Positions 6,846 to 14,573 of a DNA stretch of 41,207 nucleotides are shown here, piece by piece; positions within the stretch are counted from its first letter, which is position 1, and each line of letters opens with the position of its first letter. The notes under the pieces are model-generated. The model was given only the letters and a program-made list of their open reading frames with translations, was not told the DNA's origin and did no database searches. Both the position numbers and the translations under genes were made by a program. Source of the DNA: Firmicutes bacterium HGW-Firmicutes-10 (GTDB lineage: Bacteria; Bacillota_I; Bacilli_A; Erysipelotrichales; Erysipelotrichaceae); assembly GCA_002841605.1 (NCBI GenBank), contig PHAF01000001.1, positions 1 to 41,207 on the forward strand, written 5' to 3'.

Positions 6846-8222
6846 ATGATTGATTTTTTATTGCAGTATGGCTGGATTGTTTTAGCTGTAGTCATTCCGA
6901 TTGTCACGATTCCTGTTTGGTATGTTAAATCACCACCGGACAAAGCGATCATTATTTCAGGTTTAGGAAAAAGGAAGGTCATCGTCGGTAAAGCCGGTAT
7001 TAAAATCCCTTTTTTACAACGTACGGACCGACTCGGCTTGGAAATGATTTCAGTCGATGTCAAAACAGATTCTTTTGTGCCGACCAATGATTACATCAAC
7101 GTTAAGATCGATGGTGCGGTCAAGGTTAAAATCAGTTCCGACCCGGTAATGATCGAATTTGCGGCTCAAAACTTCTTGAATCGCAGTTCGGATTACATCA
7201 CTAGTCAAATCAAAGATGTATTGGAAGGGAATACCCGTGAGATCATCGGAAGCATGCCTTTTGAAGGCATTGTTCAAGATCGCAAGTCGTTTGTTGAGAA
7301 GGTTCAAGAAAACGCGGTTCCTGATCTTCGTAAGATGGGTTTGGAAATCATTTCATTTAATGTTCAATCTGTCATTGATGAGAATAATATTATCGTGGAT
7401 TTGGGTATCGATAACGTTTCACAGATCCGTAAAAAAGCGCAAATCGCGAAAGCTCATGCAGATCGAGACGTAGCGATCGCTACGGCAGATGCTAAGAAAA
7501 TGGCGAATGATGCCAATGTCAAAGCTGAAACGGAAATCGCTTTGAAACAAAAAGAACTTGCGGTACGCGTGGCTGAATTTAAAATCGAGCAAGATACCAA
7601 ACAGGCGGAAGCTGATGCGGCTTATGAAATTCAAAAAGAACAGCGTCGTGCGGTTATCGAAGAGAAAACCGCAGAAGCTAACTTGGTAAAAACGGAGAAG
7701 GCTGTTATCGTTCGTCAAATGGTTTTGCAAGCAGAAATCGAGAAGCAAGCAGAAGCTGAGAAGTTCAGATTGATGTTGGAAGCCGATGCGAATTTATATC
7801 GCCGACAACAGGAAGCACAAGCTCGTTTGATCGAAAAGCAAAAAGAAGCCGAAGGTATTTTAGAATTAGGTAGAGCGGAAGCGGAGGCTATTCGTGCGAA
7901 AGCATTGGCTGAGGCTGAAGGTATCGATGCTAAAGCTGAAGCTATGAAGAAATATGGTGAAGCCGCAATTTTGGAAATGTATTTCAATAAACTACCGGAA
8001 ATCGCGTTAAATGTCGCAAGTCCGTTAACAAATGTCGATAGAATCACGATGTATGGTGATTCTCAAAATTCGAAATTGGTTGGCGATATTGTCAAGGCAA
8101 CGACACAGATTTCTGACGGATTAACTGAAGGAATGGGAATCGATATCAAGTCGTTTATTCAAAATCTGATTAGTAAAAACAGAGTTGAGCATACGATTGA
8201 GGATATTGATCCGACGTTATGA
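6846..8222 (+). CDS. Flotillin-like membrane protein (SPFH/Band 7)
   Basis: This is a 458-residue flotillin relative. One N-terminal hydrophobic segment (about 8-25, WIVLAVVIPIVTIPVWYV) anchors it. A Band 7/SPFH domain follows (about 30-210). Then comes a long charged coiled coil rich in EA, AEA and KQKE repeats (about 215-390), which drives oligomerisation in flotillins. In bacteria these scaffolds organise membrane microdomains. The start at 6846 was chosen over an in-frame ATG at 6774 because GGAGG lies six bases before it and the anchor starts immediately after. B. subtilis FloT is somewhat longer (about 509). No NfeD partner gene, often adjacent elsewhere, is present. It has its own terminator. 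Confidence 0.9.
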   Translation: MIDFLLQYGWIVLAVVIPIVTIPVWYVKSPPDKAIIISGLGKRKVIVGKAGIKIPFLQRTDRLGLEMISVDVKTDSFVPTNDYINVKIDGAVKVKISSDPVMIEFAAQNFLNRSSDYITSQIKDVLEGNTREIIGSMPFEGIVQDRKSFVEKVQENAVPDLRKMGLEIISFNVQSVIDENNIIVDLGIDNVSQIRKKAQIAKAHADRDVAIATADAKKMANDANVKAETEIALKQKELAVRVAEFKIEQDTKQAEADAAYEIQKEQRRAVIEEKTAEANLVKTEKAVIVRQMVLQAEIEKQAEAEKFRLMLEADANLYRRQQEAQARLIEKQKEAEGILELGRAEAEAIRAKALAEAEGIDAKAEAMKKYGEAAILEMYFNKLPEIALNVASPLTNVDRITMYGDSQNSKLVGDIVKATTQISDGLTEGMGIDIKSFIQNLISKNRVEHTIEDIDPTL

Positions 8223-8227
8223 TCACA

Positions 8228-8249
8228 GGCAGGGGAAACCCTGTCTTTT
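8228..8249 (+). terminator. Terminator after flotillin-like gene
   Basis: GGCAGGG-GAAA-CCCTGTC hairpin with one G-T pair, followed by TTTT. Confidence 0.8.
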
Positions 8250-8319
8250 CATTTATCCACTTTGATTATTATGATAAGATTATTCTGTCCAGTCGATTCC
8301 ATCAACAGAAAGGAGAATT

Positions 8320-8610
8320 ATGAACGCATCTTGGTTAATTCATGTTCTTTTTCTGCTAGTTCTGGTTATTTTGATTTTGTTTCTGCGGTTTAATCCGGAA
8401 CTTGGAAAATGGGGTAAGGGTTTCTGGTTCGGTTTATGGCTGCTCAACAGTTTTCTGTATATACGAACGGTCATCGCTAAATTATTCCCCTCACCAGGTA
8501 GTTGGGATGATTTGATATTCGGGGTAATGTTTGCGTTTACTTCGTATGCAATGCTGACAGCGATCAGCTCGACGTGGTTATATTTGTTATATAAAAGAAA
8601 AACGAAGTAA
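8320..8610 (+). CDS. Small membrane protein, not recognised
   Basis: The 96 residues contain three predicted membrane segments (about 5-22, 34-50 and 68-90) and end in a basic KRKTK tail. No family is recognised. AAAGGAG precedes the ATG by six bases, and strong terminators stand on both sides, so it is a single-gene unit. The composition (many Leu, Phe and Trp) is that of an integral membrane protein. Residues Asn, Pro and Gly between segments are compatible with short loops. Function unknown. Confidence 0.7.
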   Translation: MNASWLIHVLFLLVLVILILFLRFNPELGKWGKGFWFGLWLLNSFLYIRTVIAKLFPSPGSWDDLIFGVMFAFTSYAMLTAISSTWLYLLYKRKTK

Positions 8611-8612
8611 AG

Positions 8613-8642
8613 AAAAGGTCTCATTCAGTGGTGAGACCTTTT
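8613..8642. terminator. Bidirectional terminator between convergent genes
   Basis: AAAAGGTCTCA pairs with TGAGACCTTTT (11-bp perfect stem, 8-base loop). It serves the small membrane protein gene on + and the surface protein gene on -. Confidence 0.92.
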
Positions 8643-8675
8643 ACAAGATAATTCTATTTAATTGTTTTGTCTAAA

Positions 8676-10172
8676 TCAAGGACCGAAACTCGGATCCGGT
8701 AAACCAACCACAGCATGAGCAATTACATAGATATCACCATACAGCGATTTTTCAATGTAGTATTGACCCGGAGCAACGGTTTCAACCATTCTTCTTCCGA
8801 CTTTCACTAAAGGATACATTCCTTTTCCGGCATATACATGAGTTTCATCAAGATCATACATAGCATCGAGCTCGTAATTGACAACTATGAGGTTACCGAT
8901 GAAAGATACTTTTACTGTTCCGACTACTGTACCGCCCATGCATTGTCCAGCACCGGCAATAAGTGGCATTTCATAGTAACCAGGAACAGTTATTTTATTT
9001 GTCCAACCCCAGCGGCTGAATCCGTCTTCAAGGAAACATCTGGAATTTTCACCCTTAGCAAATGCTGTTTCGTATACGAAACATTGAATATAAACTTTAA
9101 CATTAGCAGTAGAGTAACCAAGAACTACATCATCATCTCCGTAAACGGTTGCGGTATTACCATACTCTTCTGCTCCACAGAGATCTTTTCCGTAGTCTTC
9201 CCATGCGAACATTTTATCATAGGTAAACTTCTCGATATCGCCTTTATCGTAATCATAAGCATCGAGTGTTCCAAGGGTTGCTAAACCGAATAGATCACTT
9301 TGATCTTTGACAACAACAGTAGCATGCACATCGTTTTCCGGGTCGCCCCAAACGACGGCTTTGGTATCTGAATAAACATCTCTTTCGGTGGTGACGGTTA
9401 CAACATTATCATTCATGAATTCTCCATCTTCATCATAAGTACAACTCAATGTTGCATCTTTGACTAAGAGGTAAGGGAATGTTATTTCACCACAATCAAC
9501 ATCGATTGGAGTTCCGTCAAGGACATCTTCAATTTTTGTAATCGTTGCATCAAGATCACCGGTATTTTCAATTTTGATCGTACCGCTGACATTATGATCA
9601 GCGTCAACAAATCCTAAATAAGTTACATCAACTTTCCATGTAGCTTTTCCATCGCCACTACCATCGACGAACAAGTAGAACGCATCTTTATCAACTGATT
9701 TTGCGATCGACCAGTCATGGGTGCGATTGAAAGTGGTGTTAACAGTTTTACTTACGGTTAGCTCTTCTTTTTCGGTGCCTGGGCAATAATCGGAAAGAAC
9801 GAAGTTGCCATCGTGGGTTCCTTTATAGAAAATAGTTGCTTCAAGCTCATCAATATCGAAATATGGTGTCATGAAATGGTAAACTTTGCTTAGAACTTTG
9901 GTTGGGGCATAAGTACCAAAACCAGATCCGCCTAATCTAAGTTCTGCATCTGTAACATCGCCGGCTTGATTGAATATCCAGTGCATCCAACCATCAGCAG
10001 TACGGCCTTCCTGACCGACATATTCACAATGTTCTGAATCGGTTCCTTGGCGTGTCCACTCAACTGAACCATCCCATGTAGTTACAGCCATTGTGGAGAT
10101 AGCAAACATCGCGAAGAAGACTGTTAATATGATACCGAAGTCAAACCATTTCTTTAAGCGATAATTAGTCAT
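8676..10172 (-). CDS. Secreted or anchored surface protein of unknown function
   Basis: The 498 residues begin with a basic N-terminus and a hydrophobic segment (about 11-31) that may be a signal peptide or an anchor. The rest is acidic and beta-rich. A middle region (about 145-300) resembles the DWSIAKSVD-type repeats of large bacterial surface proteins (DUF11-like), with alternating motifs such as IKIENTGDLDATITKIEDV. The segment at about 370-420, with TAFAKGEN, SRCFLE, RWGWTN and AGAGQC, is a pattern I have seen in unnamed secreted proteins. Ten or so cysteines suggest disulfides. There is no LPXTG signal. The start has AAGGAGG at the right distance. A 190-base leader with a terminator precedes it, so expression is probably controlled. 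Role in adhesion is a guess. Confidence 0.75.
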   Translation of the reverse strand: MTNYRLKKWFDFGIILTVFFAMFAISTMAVTTWDGSVEWTRQGTDSEHCEYVGQEGRTADGWMHWIFNQAGDVTDAELRLGGSGFGTYAPTKVLSKVYHFMTPYFDIDELEATIFYKGTHDGNFVLSDYCPGTEKEELTVSKTVNTTFNRTHDWSIAKSVDKDAFYLFVDGSGDGKATWKVDVTYLGFVDADHNVSGTIKIENTGDLDATITKIEDVLDGTPIDVDCGEITFPYLLVKDATLSCTYDEDGEFMNDNVVTVTTERDVYSDTKAVVWGDPENDVHATVVVKDQSDLFGLATLGTLDAYDYDKGDIEKFTYDKMFAWEDYGKDLCGAEEYGNTATVYGDDDVVLGYSTANVKVYIQCFVYETAFAKGENSRCFLEDGFSRWGWTNKITVPGYYEMPLIAGAGQCMGGTVVGTVKVSFIGNLIVVNYELDAMYDLDETHVYAGKGMYPLVKVGRRMVETVAPGQYYIEKSLYGDIYVIAHAVVGLPDPSFGP

Positions 10173-10261
10173 ATTCTATCCTCCTTGTTTTTCTATTTTA
10201 TTTCCTCTACAAGCAAGATAAAGTCGGTTGTGCCTTCCCCTCCTTTCATATAAAACACAAA

Positions 10262-10360
10262 AAACCGACCAATAATCACTGGCCGGTTACGCTACTAGCT
10301 ACGATAAACGAAAAGCGTCCAATTGCTCGTTTATCATCATCGCTTCCATTATATTCCTGT
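10262..10360 (-). promoter_or_regulatory. Structured leader ending in a terminator (attenuator or riboswitch-like)
   Basis: Downstream of the promoter at 10367-10395 the RNA can form a stem GATAAACGA/TCGTTTATC (10303-10311 with 10327-10335), then a terminator, ACCGGCCA/TGGTCGGT (one G-T pair) followed by six Us (about 10262-10288). Alternative pairings exist: the CGCU at about 10312-10316 can pair with an AGCG on either side. The gene starts a further 90 bases downstream, so readthrough is needed for expression. I could not match it to a known riboswitch class; a few bases recall c-di-GMP-I but its core is absent. Between terminator and gene, an 18-codon ORF (10193-10249, minus) lacks a ribosome site. 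Confidence 0.55.
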
Positions 10361-10366
10361 ACATAA

Positions 10367-10395
10367 ATTCTATCATGACGTATTTTGAGAGTCAA
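10367..10395 (-). promoter_or_regulatory. Promoter of the surface protein gene
   Basis: TTGACT (10390-10395), a 17-base spacer, then TAGAAT (10367-10372) on the minus strand; both hexamers match consensus at five of six bases. It gives a leader of about 190 bases. Confidence 0.7.
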
Positions 10396-10581
10396 ATTAT
10401 ATTATTCGACTTTTTTGTGGTTTTTGTATTATTTCGTCGAATATTCACAAGTAGAGCAATTTTCCTAAAACGATAAGTGTTATTAATATCGAAGATATAT
10501 TTTCACTTAAAAAAAAGCAAAAATTTAAAAAAATCTGATTAAAATCAGAGTCTTTAGCTTTTAGCGCTTTTGTTAATTGGG
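10396..10581. other. AT-rich gene-free spacer
   Basis: No ORF of note is seen on either strand. It holds an inverted repeat ATTCGAC/GTCGAAT (10404-10410 and 10436-10442) and several long A runs (10511-10533). On the minus strand, TCTGATT-AA-AATCAGA (10534-10549) followed by U-rich sequence has the form of a terminator with no evident gene upstream of it. Confidence 0.5.
10534..10549 (-). terminator. Terminator-like hairpin facing the surface protein gene
   Basis: A perfect 7-bp inverted repeat with AA between. The complement of the A-rich stretch 10511-10533 supplies the U-run on the minus strand. It could stop antisense transcription from the glycosyltransferase side. Confidence 0.4.
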
Positions 10582-10610
10582 TTGAGAAAATACCCTTAAT
10601 TTGATACAAT
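10582..10610 (+). promoter_or_regulatory. Promoter of the glycosyltransferase gene
   Basis: TTGAGA (10582-10587), a 17-base spacer, then TACAAT (10605-10610); 28 bases before the ATG. Confidence 0.65.
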
Positions 10611-10638
10611 AAACGCATATAGCGAATGGGAGAAAATT

Positions 10639-11565
10639 ATGGATCATCTTGTCAGTGTCATTGTTCCGATTTATAATGTTGAACGGTTTTTAGAGCGTTG
10701 TTTTGAAAGTATCATGCATCAGACGTATAAGAATTTTGAGATAATTGCGATTGATGATGGAAGCACGGATGAAAGTTCGGCGATTTTAGATCAGTGGGCA
10801 CAGAAGGATCAAAGAATCAAAGCCACTCATCAAAACAATATAGGAGTTGCGGCTACGCGAAACGTCGGTTTGAAGTTGGCTACGGGAGAATATGTGTTAT
10901 TTGTGGATAGTGACGACACGATATCACCGACAGGCATAGAACGGTTACTCAATAAAGCCGTGTATAATAATTTGGACATTGCTTATGGAGCCGGTTATCG
11001 TATCAGCATAACCGGAAAAGTTGCGGTCCCTACCAATAAACCCGATCACTTGCTCGATAAAGTGCTAACCGGACCTCAATACATGGAGGAAGCCATTCGC
11101 TCAAAATCATATAATAACGGAGTGTGGAACAAACTTTACAAGCGGACATTCTTGATTGAGAATGAATGCTGGTTTAAGGAAGGGCTTGTATATGAGGATA
11201 TCCTTTGGTCACCTCAAGTCTTTTTGAAAGCACAGCGCGTTCAGTTTGTTGATGTGGATTTTGCGAATATCTTTGTTCGACATGGTGCGATCACCCAAGA
11301 CCCATACAATCTGGCGATCAGGCATCATGACAGCCTGTATATATTTGATACATTGACAGAAATTTATCTGAATGCGAACATTACCGACGATCAACGCATG
11401 GTTTTTCTGGATTATGTAACTAATCGCAGAGTCAACCTTCTGAAAAATTACCGGGCATTTTACTCGAAAGAACAGATTCGCGAGAATATGGCAGAAATTA
11501 AGAAGTATGCAAAGTTATGGAGTACACGTGTCAATGCATTCTCGCTTCTCTTTCAAACCAAATAA
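10639..11565 (+). CDS. Family 2 glycosyltransferase (EpsJ/CpsI-like)
   Basis: A GT-A fold enzyme that transfers a sugar from a nucleotide donor, typically to a surface glycan or lipid carrier. The GT2 domain occupies about residues 5-200. SVIVPIYNVERFLERC starts it, the nucleotide-binding IDDGSTDES has Asp39-Asp40, and the metal-binding DSDD has Asp90 and Asp92. The C-terminal 100 residues (about 205-308) are the variable region of such enzymes. It is soluble, with no membrane segment. GGGAG precedes the ATG. It is a single-gene unit with its own promoter and strong terminator, so the donor and acceptor cannot be deduced from context. Confidence 0.9.
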   Translation: MDHLVSVIVPIYNVERFLERCFESIMHQTYKNFEIIAIDDGSTDESSAILDQWAQKDQRIKATHQNNIGVAATRNVGLKLATGEYVLFVDSDDTISPTGIERLLNKAVYNNLDIAYGAGYRISITGKVAVPTNKPDHLLDKVLTGPQYMEEAIRSKSYNNGVWNKLYKRTFLIENECWFKEGLVYEDILWSPQVFLKAQRVQFVDVDFANIFVRHGAITQDPYNLAIRHHDSLYIFDTLTEIYLNANITDDQRMVFLDYVTNRRVNLLKNYRAFYSKEQIRENMAEIKKYAKLWSTRVNAFSLLFQTK

Positions 11566-11582
11566 TTCATATTGAACTTGGT

Positions 11583-11610
11583 AAACCCTAGGCCTGCGCC
11601 TAGGGTTTTT
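11583..11610 (+). terminator. Terminator after glycosyltransferase gene
   Basis: AAACCCTAGGC-CTGC-GCCTAGGGTTT, an 11-bp perfect stem, then more Ts. Confidence 0.95.
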
Positions 11611-11636
11611 GATTAAATCAAAATTAAGAGTATAAT
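11609..11636 (+). promoter_or_regulatory. Promoter of the yjdF-like gene
   Basis: TTGATT (11609-11614), a 16-base spacer, then a perfect TATAAT (11631-11636). The -35 begins in the T-run of the preceding terminator. Confidence 0.6.
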
Positions 11637-11686
11637 GAGACTAAAGAAATATAAACATCACAATTAAAATGAAATGAGGATTAAAG

Positions 11687-12397
11687 ATGAACTTAAATCA
11701 ATCTGAACGAAGGATTCATGTCACCTTACTGATCATAGGTCTTATGGTACTTGGTTGGTCCTATATTGATCATCGCTTAACTTTTGGTTGGATATTGTTG
11801 ACTGTGCCGATTGTCATTGCATCCATACTTTTCATTTCTACTTATAAGAAATTCACATTTACGACCCTGATTTACATCATCGGATTTTTCTGGGCTTGCT
11901 TGTTGATGGTCGGAGCAAAATATACATATACATACGTTCCGATTTTCGACAGCATCAGTGAAGCCTTTGGATTAACAAGAAATTATTACGATCGTTTCGC
12001 ACATTTTGCTCAAGGGTTTGTGCCGTTTTTGATATTTCGGGAATATCTGATGCGCAGGGGAATTTTATCAAATCGTAAATCAACCACGCTCATCGTTATC
12101 GGATTGGTATTGGCGTTTTCTGCATCCTGGGAGTTGCTTGAGTATTCCACAGCCGAACTATCCGGGAAGTCACAATCATTTATTCTCGATATGCAAGGAG
12201 ACATTTGGGATACACAACTGGACATGTTGTCAGCAATTGCAGGTGCTATCACTTCATGGTTGTTATTAGGAAAGATTCATTTGCGACTTATTGAGGATAA
12301 AATGAAGAAGCAAGACCATTTGCTTATCCATTCAGACTCAGGTTCGGTGGGTGATAAGGTAAAATCGAATGGAGATGACAACGATTTAATCACTTGA
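11687..12397 (+). CDS. yjdF: YjdF-like inner membrane protein (DUF2238)
   Basis: A 236-residue integral membrane protein of the DUF2238/YjdF family, whose function is not known. About six hydrophobic helices are visible, among them 11-29, 31-50, 57-76, 107-121, 134-150 and 180-194. The family's conserved polar patches are present: YYDRFAHFAQGFVPF (about 99-113), ASWELLEYS (about 145-153) and GDIWDTQLDM (about 170-179), probably clustering in the membrane. The last 40 residues are charged and likely cytoplasmic. AAATGAGGA precedes the ATG. The stop codon overlaps the -35 of the next gene's promoter. Confidence 0.85.
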   Translation: MNLNQSERRIHVTLLIIGLMVLGWSYIDHRLTFGWILLTVPIVIASILFISTYKKFTFTTLIYIIGFFWACLLMVGAKYTYTYVPIFDSISEAFGLTRNYYDRFAHFAQGFVPFLIFREYLMRRGILSNRKSTTLIVIGLVLAFSASWELLEYSTAELSGKSQSFILDMQGDIWDTQLDMLSAIAGAITSWLLLGKIHLRLIEDKMKKQDHLLIHSDSGSVGDKVKSNGDDNDLIT

Positions 12398-12421
12398 CAT
12401 CTGTTTTTTTCTTAGTATAAT
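12394..12421 (+). promoter_or_regulatory. Consensus promoter of the psuK-psuG operon
   Basis: TTGACA (12394-12399), a 16-base spacer, then TATAAT (12416-12421); both hexamers are perfect. It starts within the yjdF stop codon. Confidence 0.85.
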
Positions 12422-12460
12422 AAGCAATAGATTAGAAAGTAAGCAAAAGCAAGAGGAAAT

Positions 12461-13543
12461 ATGACACAGAGAGAAAAAGAAATACTGGCGATATTGAAAT
12501 CTGAGCCAACCATATCTCAACAAGACCTTGCGGATCGATTGGGTATAACCCGTTCTTCAGTAGCGGTACATATCACCAATTTGTTGAAGAAGGGCTATAT
12601 TTTGGGCAAGGGCTATATATTACAAGAGGATCCCTATATCGTCGTCATCGGTGGCGCTAACATAGATATACAGGGAACTCCGAAGAACCGGCTGACATAC
12701 AAAGATTCCAACATCGGGGAAGTTCGGATTTCTTTGGGAGGTGTCGGGCGAAACATTGCGGAAAACTGCGCGAGACTAAACATTATGACAAGATTGATCA
12801 GTGTGATCGGTGACGATTTATATGGGCAACAGATGTTGAAACATGCACAAACCGTCAATCTTCATATGCAAGACTGTCTGATTTTGCCTCAAACACCAAC
12901 TTCGACTTATTTGAGCATACTTGATGAGTCACGTGATTTGGCTGTTTCCATCAATCATATGGACTCCATCGATTTATTGACTGTGGATGATCTAAAAGCA
13001 AAGCGCTCACTGATCGAACATGCACAATTATGTGTGCTTGATACCAATCTCTCTGAGGATGTGCTGAAATATCTTTTGACAAGTTTTCCGAATACGATAT
13101 TCTTCGTAGATCCGGTATCGGGAGCAAAAGCACAGAAAATCAAGCCATACTTGCAAGCGATTCATACGTTGAAACCAAATCTTTTGGAAGCTAAGGTGCT
13201 TTCATCACTAGACAACGACTCAGATTCACTTGAAGATTTGGCGAAGTCTTTGAAAAGCCAGCGGGCGTTTATCAGTTTAGGATCTCAGGGAGTCTATGTT
13301 ATCGATGGCAAGAAGCATGTTCACTTCCACTCGCCACCCATTGATGTCATCAATGCGACTGGTGCAGGGGATGCCTTTATGGCCGGACTGGTATATGCTT
13401 ACTTGAGGGGATTGGATATTGAAGAAACCACTTGGATAGCGATGGCAGCATCAAGGCTTGCCTTATCGCACACCGACACCATCAACCCAAATCTCAGTGA
13501 GCAATTATTACTTAAAACAATGGAGGAAATTAAGAATGTTTGA
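12461..13543 (+). CDS. psuK: PfkB-family pseudouridine kinase with N-terminal winged HTH
   Basis: Pseudouridine kinase makes pseudouridine 5'-phosphate, the substrate of PsuG encoded immediately downstream (the two reading frames overlap by 8 bases). Residues 1-50 form a winged helix-turn-helix (EILAILKSEPTISQQDLA, then LGITRSSVAVHITNLL), an arrangement known in E. coli YeiI-type sugar kinases. From about 58 the PfkB domain begins (VVIGGANIDI); it has GGVGRNIAEN (about 94-103) and the C-terminal ATGAGDAF with catalytic Asp304. The HTH suggests it may also act as a DNA-binding regulator, perhaps of its own operon; that is inference. Specificity for pseudouridine rests on the psuG overlap. The start has AGAGGAA upstream. 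Confidence 0.85.
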   Translation: MTQREKEILAILKSEPTISQQDLADRLGITRSSVAVHITNLLKKGYILGKGYILQEDPYIVVIGGANIDIQGTPKNRLTYKDSNIGEVRISLGGVGRNIAENCARLNIMTRLISVIGDDLYGQQMLKHAQTVNLHMQDCLILPQTPTSTYLSILDESRDLAVSINHMDSIDLLTVDDLKAKRSLIEHAQLCVLDTNLSEDVLKYLLTSFPNTIFFVDPVSGAKAQKIKPYLQAIHTLKPNLLEAKVLSSLDNDSDSLEDLAKSLKSQRAFISLGSQGVYVIDGKKHVHFHSPPIDVINATGAGDAFMAGLVYAYLRGLDIEETTWIAMAASRLALSHTDTINPNLSEQLLLKTMEEIKNV

Positions 13544-14453
13544 GAAATATCTGGATATAAGTGAAGAAGTAAAAAGAGCTTTAGAAAATAGTCAACCGGT
13601 GGTCGCATTGGAATCAACCATCATATCTCATGGTATGCCTTATCCAAAAAACGTTGAGACCGCGTTGAAAGTCGAACAAATCATCCGTGATAACGGAGCT
13701 ATCCCGGCAACCATCGCCATACTGAATGGAAGATTGAAAGTCGGATTAAGTCATGATGAAATCGAAATGTTAGGAAAAGTTGGGGATGTGGTCAAAGCGT
13801 CCCGCCGAGATATTCCTTTTATTATTGCTAAGGGATTAAACGGTGCGACCACGGTTGCATCAACGATGATATTGGCAGATTTGGCCGGTATTCGCGTATT
13901 TGCGACCGGCGGAATCGGTGGTGTCCACCGAGGAGCCGAAACATCCTTCGATATTTCCGCAGACTTGATTGAACTGGCTCAAACCAATGTTGCGGTCATT
14001 TGTGCCGGAGCAAAGTCGATCCTAGACATCGGATTGACACTGGAATACCTCGAGACTCACGGAGTTCCGGTTGTCGGCTATCAAACAGATGAGCTTCCGG
14101 CGTTTTATACAAGCAAGAGCGGATTCAATGTGGATTATCGTGTGGACAATCCTCAGGAGTTGGCTTTGGCAATCAAAGCTAAATGGGACTTGAACTTGCA
14201 AGGCGGACTGATCGTTGCCAATCCGATCCCTAAAGCCTATGAAATGGATTCGGAAGTGATCAATCAGGCAATTGCTGAGGCTATTAAACAGCAATTCGCT
14301 GCCGGAGTCAAAGGGAAAGAAAGCACTCCATTTCTATTAGCAAAGGTCAAAGAACTGACCGGCGGTGACAGTTTGGACTCCAATATTCAGCTTGTTTACA
14401 ACAATGCCAAAGTCGGTGCACAATTGGCTGTTGCATTGAGCAATCTAAAATAA
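13536..14453 (+). CDS. psuG: Pseudouridine-5'-phosphate glycosidase
   Basis: PsuG cleaves pseudouridine 5'-phosphate to uracil and ribose-5-phosphate through a covalent lysine adduct. The 305 residues show the family's N-terminal signature ALESTIISHGMPYP with Glu26. The glycine-rich TGGIGGVHRGAE follows, and KASRRD (about 87-92) carries the lysine and phosphate-binding residues. It ends with the usual STPFLLAKVKELTGGDSL region. The ATG at 13536 was chosen over an upstream in-frame ATG at 13458 because GGAGG sits nine bases before it and the family starts here. It overlaps the end of the kinase gene by 8 bases, pointing to translational coupling. Confidence 0.95.
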   Translation: MFEKYLDISEEVKRALENSQPVVALESTIISHGMPYPKNVETALKVEQIIRDNGAIPATIAILNGRLKVGLSHDEIEMLGKVGDVVKASRRDIPFIIAKGLNGATTVASTMILADLAGIRVFATGGIGGVHRGAETSFDISADLIELAQTNVAVICAGAKSILDIGLTLEYLETHGVPVVGYQTDELPAFYTSKSGFNVDYRVDNPQELALAIKAKWDLNLQGGLIVANPIPKAYEMDSEVINQAIAEAIKQQFAAGVKGKESTPFLLAKVKELTGGDSLDSNIQLVYNNAKVGAQLAVALSNLK

Positions 14454-14459
14454 AAGTAT

Positions 14460-14485
14460 GGACATCGTTTATTCGATGTCCTTTT
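14460..14485 (+). terminator. Terminator after psuG
   Basis: GGACATCG-TTTATT-CGATGTCC, an 8-bp stem, followed by TTTTC. Confidence 0.85.
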
Positions 14486-14517
14486 CTATGATAATATTAA
14501 AATAGCAAACAACCAGT

Positions 14518-14552
14518 AAAAAGCAGTTAGTCAGATAAATATTGTGCTTTTT
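14518..14552 (+). promoter_or_regulatory. Inverted repeat in the nagB leader
   Basis: AAAAAGCA (14518-14525) pairs with TGCTTTTT (14545-14552) around a 19-base loop, ending 21 bases before the nagB ATG. Its position between psuG and nagB suggests a leader element or weak terminator. It is not glmS-like. Confidence 0.35.
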
Positions 14553-14573
14553 GGTTAGAAACGGAGAGTTTGA

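Noticed and set aside
10193..10249. 18-codon ORF in the leader of the surface protein gene
   Set aside because: No ribosome site before its ATG; mentioned only as part of the leader.
10262..10360. c-di-GMP riboswitch in the surface-protein leader
   Set aside because: Only GCAA and GGACGC fragments resemble it; the GGACGCAAAGC core and the tetraloop receptor are absent.
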